A model generated the notes under the pieces. That model searched no databases and was not told the origin of the DNA. It saw nothing but the letters and a program-made list of their open reading frames with translations. From assembly GCA_947179155.2 (NCBI GenBank), contig OX359266.1, forward strand, positions 15,399,098 through 15,463,097: 64,000 nt of DNA. Direction: 5' to 3'. Every line of letters starts with the position of its first letter. Within the stretch, counting starts at the first letter, position 1. Both the position numbers and the translations under genes were made by a program. The stretch is from Hedera helix. Lineage: Eukaryota > Streptophyta > Magnoliopsida > Apiales > Araliaceae. Below, piece after piece: positions 57,838 through 64,000 of the stretch.

Positions 57838-59808
57838 TGAAAGTAATATGTCCTCAAGCCAATCACATTTGATGTGATAAGCATATACTTTGTAATCTTG
57901 TTCATTTATTAATAAAAGTATCAAGGCATTTATTTATTCATGATTAATTACTTGAATTAATCAAATGGATAAACCCATAGTTTTCGAGCAATGCTTTTAG
58001 AACCATGATGAGGATCATGCTAATGAGATCTAAATTCAAGATAGCTCAAAACTAAAATTGTTCCTAATCGTTGGATCACTAAAATGGGGATTAGTAGATC
58101 CGGATAGATTGGTACATACTATGCTTGCTCTTATGAAGAGGATGATTGATCTCATAATCATTTGTGTAGAGACACTAAAGCAAGTATGTAGATGCTTATT
58201 AGAGAATAAGTTCACTGAACGTCACTCGCTCAAGGAACACCTAATGGAGTTTTACTTGTCTGTCAATAGGAGTTCCTTATGTGATAGTCGTACAAGTGAT
58301 CCTTAGACTTGAGATCATCTTAGTATCTTGTGTGTACTAAGTTATACTTTGACATATTCCTTAAGACATATTGGTATATCAAAGGATATGATTGGGTATA
58401 ATAAGGTACACATGGAGATAGATGAATGATCAACAAAGGATCTACCACTTCCAGTAAAGGGAGAGAATGTCCTATGCGATTCAATAAGTGACAACTCAGA
58501 AATCCCTGGCCAGGGTTGAATGGAATTAGAAAGGAGTTTCTAATTTACATTAACTAGAGTTGTGTATTTGTGAATTGAAATGCATATAATCAAATAAATA
58601 AGACTTGACAGAAATTCCATGTCTTATATTTGATTGGGACATTGTATGGTAGAAGGATTGAATTGTACGGTAACTATTTGCTGAAAGGTTCTTTTACGAT
58701 TAAATGTTGAAATCTGTATTATCTGGAAAGTCGACTAATCGCTAAGGGGGCTTACCCTTATTGTGGAATAATTATTTATTTTGAATTAAAGAGTTAATTC
58801 GTAATAAATGAATTAGAATTGTTCTAATTTATTTATTATACAACCGGTTTAATATGGAGAACCTAAAGGGTCACACCGCAAAAGAGTAATATTTATTTTA
58901 GAAGTGGATGGCATAATCGTAATAATAAATTAAGTATATTTAATTTCTAATATGGTGATAGAATAAATTAAATAGCTTAATATTTATAATTTAGTATTTT
59001 AGAAATACTAATTATAAATTAATAAGAGGAGTCTTATTATTATTATTATTACTATTATTATTATTACTACTAGTATTATTATTTAGTTCCTAAATGGTTT
59101 AGGAATTAATTAATAAGTAGTAATATTATTATTAAATAATTAAGTTCGTAAATAGTTTTGGAATTATAATTATAATAATAATTAATTAAGTTACTAAATG
59201 GTTTAGTAATTAATTAATAAGAAGTACTCTCATTATTAAATAATTAAGTTCCTAAATGGTTTATGAATTGTAATTAATTAATTTAGTTCCTAATTAAATT
59301 GGGAATTAAATTAAAACCCTAATCCTAAATAGTTTAGGAGGGTTGACTGGATCTATAAATAAGAGGAGTCTTATCATAGATCAAGGTTACACACTCTTTC
59401 ATAAGAGAGGGAGAGTACTCCATAATTCTCTAGATCTAAGAGTTAGAGAGAGAGAGAATCAGGGCTAGCCACCCATGGTTTGGAGAAACCAAAAATCCAC
59501 TTCTTTAATTCATAGATCTCTTGGTGGATCACCTCTAGAGGCTCAACACTTGGGGAGCTAACATTGATCCGTGGAATCTAATCGGTGAATTTGAAGAAGA
59601 ACATGAAGGATTAAAGGGAGATGAACTTGTACCCGTGGAAGCTTGGTTCTACAAAAGTATAAATTCTTTTATCCTTCCTCAATTAATAATAGTCGCATAA
59701 GAAAGATCCGGGTTATTGGTTTGTACAAAATTTTAAAATCTGATTTTCTTGCTTCCGTTGCGCTTATATAATTTGATTATATGTATGTCATATTTTTGCA
59801 AACCAACA
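57838..59808 (+). repeat. 3' LTR of Copia-1
   Basis: 1971 bp, about 99% identical by eye to the 5' LTR. AAAAC follows at 59809-59813, then Tekay-2 gag on the minus strand. Confidence 0.95.
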
Positions 59809-60804
59809 AAAACATCTTGTTTTCTTCAATTTTGGACATTCTGGTGCAATGTGTCCTTCTTGTTGGCAAATATAACAAACCTTCTTCCCCTTCAAACAAA
59901 CCCCTAAATGATTCTTCCCACGATTACTACACGGTTCAATTTTCTTCTTTACATCTCCGGATTTGTTTTCGGATGTGTTGGTACTGCCACTCCACCTTTT
60001 CTTACTAAGAGGGTTGGTATTATTACCACTTCCCCCCTTGAAATCTCCTTCACTTTTCCTCTTCTTTTTTTATTCTTGGTGATATTTCGTAATAGCTTCA
60101 CTACCTCCCTCAGCCAAGATTGCCTTTTCCAATACATCCGCATATGTTGTTGTCTGAAACATAGTCACTTTGCTATAGATCCAGGGCTTCAATCACTATT
60201 CAAATCTTTTAGCTTTTCGCTTTTCTGTACTGACCTAGTATGGAGCAAACTGGGTCAATTCATTAAACTTGGCTGCATACTCAACTACTGATATATTATT
60301 CTGCTTTAATTCCAAAAACTAAATTTTTTACTTATTCTGCATACTAGTTGGAAAATAATTCTCAAAAAATAGTTCCTTAAATCTCTTCCAAGGAACTATT
60401 TCCCCCGCCTCTCTATTCCGATTTGCTTGCCACCAGTGGACAGCCTCTCCCTTTATCATGAAGGTTGCAAAAGCAGTCTTCTGCTCCTCTACTACCCTAA
60501 CCACCTTAAAAACCCTCTCCATTTCCATAATCCAAGTTTGAGCTTCTATAGGGTTTATAGAGCCCTTAAATTCTGGTGGCCCAACTACTTTAAAATCTTT
60601 AAAATTTGCAAAGTGTGGGGGTTGGGTATTCTGTTCAGCAGGAACTGGATTCCTATGTTGCATTGCTCCTGTTAATAAGTCTACTAACCTTTGCACCAAA
60701 TCCACTGGGGTTGTTTCTGGTTCTGATCTTGTACCTGTCCCAGTGATTTCATTCACTGATTCCTTTGGTGCCCGTCTAGCAGGCCTTCCTCTCTTTGGTG
60801 GTAT
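59809..60804 (-). pseudogene. gag of Tekay-2
   Basis: The minus-strand frame starts at 60804 with ATA-PPKRGRPARRAPKE; the codon sits where homologous gags begin with ATG, so the start is probably lost by a G-to-A change, and the next ATG is at 60756. The Retrotran_gag core follows (FEG-like PPEFKGSINPIEAQTW; GEAVHWWQANR; FKELFFENYFP), with a stop at 60328 and several more in the same frame. It ends with Lys-rich sequence and the knuckle CYICQQEGHIAPEC before Copia-1 cuts it at the AAAAC site. The second knuckle is at 50313 downward. Role in intact relatives: capsid formation and RNA packaging. Confidence 0.85.
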
Positions 60805-61053
60805 TCTGAAATACGAACTTCATATCAATTTACATTACTATATTTATTAGATAGAATTTAAAATTAGAAATTTATATCAAAACATACTTCATAACACTAC
60901 CATTCATATATTTACATTAACAGTCAACTATTTTATAAGGTACACACATACCCCGGTTCATACATACATCCTATTCACATATAGGATTTCATACTATTTA
61001 CATAAACACAAGTATATATATATATATATATATATATATACCCCAACATCAGA
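60805..61053 (-). other. AT-rich gap between ORF0 and gag of Tekay-2
   Basis: No coding sequence. It contains a (TA)n tract (61012-61040). Its minus-strand ends read GT..TTTCAG, but see the rejected intron reading. Confidence 0.7.
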
Positions 61054-61815
61054 CTATCCCACGTTCCATAGATTCATTACTCTCCTTATTGCTTCCTCAT
61101 ATTCTTGTCTTATAATATTGATCGCTACATCGCGATCAATGTCTCGCCAATATTGGCCATCTTCCACTCGAAAGTATCAAATTTTGTTTTGTGCTCTTTT
61201 AGATGCGCACTTAAAGGCATACTTCATATCATCCATCCTTACCTATTTAGCCCTCACCTCGTTTTATGTGAAGCCTACTTGTCTGGTTGCTCTTCCCCAA
61301 GCGTTCTCAATCCTCGTATGATCTGCTATTTCTTTGTTCAACCTATCGATGAGAATCTGTCTTTCTGTAGACAACTCTGCTATTCTATGTTCAGCTTGGG
61401 TCAGTTGATTTACTGCCTCATTTTTTTGTTGGGTGAGGACCTGAAGTCCTTTCTCTCGTTGTTGTGACACAACGTTTTGAGCTACAGCCTGGGCTTCTAA
61501 CTCATGTACTTGGTGTGTAAGATCGGCCACCTGAATCTCTAAACCATTTATAGTGTCTATGGCATTAGCTATTAATTCTTCATTTAGGTCTAAGTTTTCA
61601 TGAGGAGTACCTTCAGAAGATCCTCATATTCCTTCTTCTTCTTCTTCTTCTTCTTCATTTATTTCCATAAGCTCTTCCGGTTCAAGGTTTGGCCCATACT
61701 CTGACCCTTCCACAGACACTAGTGGACTAGCAACCACCTGCTCAGGTACTACATGTATGTCCCTAACTTCTTCCTTTTCGAACCTAGCCCCACTTGGTTC
61801 GCCTGCTTTCGACAT
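61054..61815 (-). pseudogene. ORF0 of Tekay-2: acidic, coiled-coil upstream protein
   Basis: Between the primer site and gag the minus strand encodes about 250 codons in one frame with a few stops. It starts MSKAGEPSGARFEKEEVRDI, passes a Glu-rich run (EINEEEEEEEEG) and a TGA at 61624. It then forms a likely coiled coil with heptad-like Leu/Ile/Val spacing (about 61580-61290: VADLTHQVHELEAQ; EAVNQLTQAEHRIAEL) and a basic/aromatic C-terminal part (YFRVEDGQYWRDIDRD) ending at 61054. It is not part of gag. The start resembles ORF0 of Tekay-3. Extra ORFs before gag are known in Ogre elements; I do not know this one as a described protein. Function unknown. Confidence 0.65.
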
Positions 61816-62023
61816 CCTATAAAACAATAAAACAACAACACAATAACCCTCTATTAACATTAATCTAACAATCACACAATAAATTTTTAAATAACACATA
61901 AATTATTGACTTTTGGACCGCCTAGATTCCCTACTTCCCTTTTTCTTAAACTTGATTTGAGTTGCATACTTATATCTAGGTTTTGTACTAAGGTTTTCCT
62001 CCACCTATAGTCTTAAACCCTTC

Positions 62024-62036
62024 GGCTCTGATACCA
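62024..62036 (-). promoter_or_regulatory. Primer-binding site of Tekay-2, initiator tRNA-Met type
   Basis: The minus strand reads TGGTATCAGAGCC three bases after the LTR end at 62040, the exact consensus iMet site. Confidence 0.9.
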
Positions 62037-62039
62037 ACC

Positions 62040-64000
62040 TGTGACGCCCCCAAATTTGGACTCCTTGAACCTCAAATTTGGTGTTCACTGTTCATACATT
62101 CTACTTTCATTTACCGCTACTTAAAATTTCTTATAATATATATTACATCCATTAATATTCAAATTAATACAAAATATACCTAACAAACCCCCAGGGTCAT
62201 TAACCTTTATATACATAAAGCGTTACTGGGATAAGTATTCCATATCTACAACCACAAAATGATTTAAAACTATCAGCAAGGTACATTTCCTCATTTCTTC
62301 ATTCCGACATCTTCCCTTTGCCTTTGTATTTCCTATTTATACCCCCAGATTTAACATCTTTGTCTGCGTCACATTAATCAGGCAAGAATGAGCAACCGAA
62401 GTGCTCAGCAAGTATAATGAATTGAATAACAATGCATCATGAGGAAAAGAATTTATAACAATAACGTAACATGGACTCATTTCAAATGAAAGAAAATAAC
62501 CGAGGAAATTATCCTTTGGAACATGATAAATGAGAATTATATTGAGGGTCACAAGACCATTAAACATAGGTTAATCAACGATAACACTGATAACCTGTAT
62601 GTCTCATAAAGAACATAAAACCTTAAACCCGTACTCGAGGTGATTGGCCTCTCATACCTATGATTGCACACATCATATTACCGCATATCACAGAGTATCG
62701 GAATTTAAAGCATTCGACAAGCTATATCCCCTGAAACAGGGTTGTTCATCTCAGTTTCTAAGAGTTCGCACCAAAATAATTTGGTTTGGCTCAACACTTA
62801 ACGATAAAGAGTAATTTGAAATTCAATTATATCAAAAGTCTAGCCGGGCAATTGGCATAGACTCATAAACATCAACTCATTCATCAACGATTATGATTCG
62901 TTAAAATTTTCATTTAAGAGTGAATGTGAGTAACAACAGAGATTTTCAATTATAATTGAACAATTAACAACATAAATTTAAATCGATATTCAAGAAAGTG
63001 AAATAACGATTAAACTTAGGGAATAGAACTCAATTAAGATTTTAATATCTAACATATGATAAATGGTTCGAGATTAGGGTTTAAGAACTTGTCTCGATGT
63101 CCGATTATTAAATTAACAGTTAATAATCCTTTCTTGGACAACCTATAATAATAACATAATCAAATAATAATAATTTAGTAACATATGATATTAATTTAAG
63201 TAATTAATATCACTCACAACATAAACATTCTACCCGCCGGATCTATATTAAAGTTTACAATTAATTACAACCTAATGTGGTTATTAAATCTAATTACGCT
63301 CTTTTAATTCTCATAAGTAAAACACTTAATTATTAATTATTAATTTTATATAATTTTTATCAATTTTTAAACATTTATTTTAATTAATTAAAATCATAGT
63401 GGCATTTTCGTAATTAAGTGAAAAAATCGGACCGGTGGCAAAATGGTAAATAAGCCGAACTTCGGTCCGCCGCGCATTGCGCGGACCTTTCTTCTTCTCC
63501 CAACAAACGACATCGTTCTCCCACGCTGATTACAGGAAAAATTAATCGTCGCACATGGCGCGGCTCACCCCCTTCCGTCCCGAAACGTCGTCGTTTCGTC
63601 CTCGGTTCTAGAATTTTTTTTGGCCGCCGGCACTATTTTTTTTCTTCTTCTCTTTTTTGTTAATAGTAACCAAACAAAACCATTTTACACCATTTTCATT
63701 TTATTTTCCACATCATAACTACTCAAAAAATCATATAATCCATCAATATACATCTAAAAATTATATAGAACAATTATCTAATTATTTACTAATTTTTCAC
63801 AAAATTATTTTATCACCAAAAATATAAAAATAATTCAAATAAATTAGTTTTATACCTTCCAAAAGCTTTGATAATTCTTTAATGAAGCTTGATAAACCCT
63901 TTGTTGGCACAAAATTTTTTCTCTTGATGGTGGTGGTGCTCGGTGGCGGTGATGGTGGAGGAAGATAAGAGAAATATGAAATAAGATGGTTTTGTTTTGT
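62040..64000 (-). repeat. 5' LTR of Tekay-2, 3' part (continues past the edge)
   Basis: The minus strand ends AATTTGGGGGCGTCACA at 62040. Collinear with solo LTR S1: A-rich stretch, AAACGACGACGTTTCG (63582-63597), CGCGCCATGTGCG (near 63550-63562), AACGATGTCGTTTG (near 63505), CGCGC-ATT-GCGCG hairpin (63470-63484), ATTTACCATTTTGCC (63436-63450), ATTACGAAAATGCCAC (63410-63425), AAGAACTTGTC (63083-63093, + strand), GAGATGAACAACCCT (about 62738-62752) and CTTGCTGAGCA..TTGCTCATTCTT (62384-62415). A peptide tail is at 62299-62367. The LTR start lies beyond the window. Confidence 0.85.

Larger units (their letters stand above)
50319..59808 (+). mobile_element. Copia-1: complete Ty1/copia element with decayed coding region
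   Basis: 9490 bp between exact AAAAC duplications (50314-50318 and 59809-59813), inserted between the two gag zinc knuckles of Tekay-2. LTRs are 50319-52293 (1975 bp) and 57838-59808 (1971 bp), TGAAAGTAATATG...AACCAACA. By eye I count about 21 substitutions and 3 indels between them, near 1%, or roughly 0.4 million years at 1.3e-8. The internal region has an iMet-like primer site, a 2-kb leader with tandem hairpins, remains of gag, integrase, RT and RNase H in copia order, and a polypurine tract. The coding part is full of stops, far beyond what the LTR age explains. Confidence 0.93.
44004..64000 (-). mobile_element. Tekay-2: Ty3/gypsy chromovirus-like element (minus strand, runs off the right edge)
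   Basis: Minus-strand order: 5' LTR (62040 to the edge), iMet primer site, ORF0, gag, [Copia-1 insertion], protease-RT-RNase H-integrase, [truncated LTR insertion], chromodomain-like tail, polypurine tract, 3' LTR. The gag zinc knuckles sit on both sides of Copia-1 and join in frame across the AAAAC target site, which shows both halves are one element. AGTAA (43999-44003) should be one target-site copy. The 3' LTR (1385 bp) is far shorter than the 5' LTR and has been rearranged. Tekay/Del placement is inferred from the chromodomain-like tail, iMet site and LTR length. Confidence 0.82.

Noticed and set aside
60806..61041. Possible intron joining ORF0 to gag in Tekay-2 (minus strand GT..TTTCAG)
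   Set aside because: The frames do not join, the 5' boundary lies in a (TA)n tract, and the gag N-terminus is better explained by an ATG that has become ATA at 60804.

Overview
This window is plant nuclear DNA and consists almost entirely of nested LTR retrotransposons. I see no host protein-coding gene, rRNA, tRNA gene or CRISPR. The plant origin follows from the element types: Athila-type Ty3/gypsy elements primed by tRNA-Asp with a second ORF after pol, Tekay/Del-like chromovirus Ty3/gypsy elements with very long LTRs ending TGTGACGCCC / GGGGGCRTCACA, and Ty1/copia with an iMet-type primer site. Low GC, many (TA)n and (ATT)n tracts and stop codons of the C-to-T / G-to-A kind fit methylated intergenic heterochromatin of a flowering plant, probably a eudicot. 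I cannot name the species.

Layout. 1-9700: a Tekay-like element (Tekay-1, + strand, 5' part outside the window) whose pol is split by a 3.4-kb solo LTR (636-4041, TSD CCAAG); its 3' LTR is 6220-9700. 9701-11564: LTR 3' ends of two related elements facing outward (Tekay-4, - strand, then a + fragment). 11565-12449 and 35114-36119: one old LTR (S3), split by Athila-2 (- strand, 12450-35113, TSD GTATT). Athila-2 is itself split inside its second ORF by Athila-1 (+ strand, 15190-26515, TSD GTTAG). Athila-1 is intact: identical-length 1243-bp LTRs with three differences, an uninterrupted 1798-residue gag-pol and an uninterrupted 384-residue ORF2. 36120-44003: remains of a further Tekay-like element (Tekay-3), split by an old copia solo LTR (36520-42628), which is split by a 4.2-kb solo LTR (37133-41362). 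44004 to the right edge: Tekay-2 (- strand), which carries a truncated LTR insertion (45590-47217) and a complete copia element (50319-59808, TSD AAAAC).

How the parts work. In Athila-1 the LTR drives a genomic RNA primed at the tRNA-Asp site, gag-pol supplies capsid, protease, RT, RNase H and integrase, and ORF2 sits where retroviruses carry env. Acceptor-like CAGGTA sites just upstream of both ORFs suggest ORF2 is made from a spliced mRNA. Athila-1 is the only element here that looks able to move by itself. The copia element has near-identical LTRs around a heavily broken gag-pol, so it was probably copied in trans.

The most unusual signals are non-coding or tiny. (1) GC-rich palindromic or hairpin words occupy a similar place in most LTRs although their sequences differ, and are repeated in the pol-ORF2 spacer of both Athila elements, with compensating closing base pairs in Athila-1. 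(2) A GGCAAAATGGTAAATT-like motif lies next to these hairpins in unrelated gypsy and copia elements. (3) A Lys/Gly-rich peptide tail recurs at the same place in at least seven Tekay-like LTR ends. (4) An acidic, coiled-coil upstream ORF (ORF0) precedes gag in Tekay-2 and Tekay-3.
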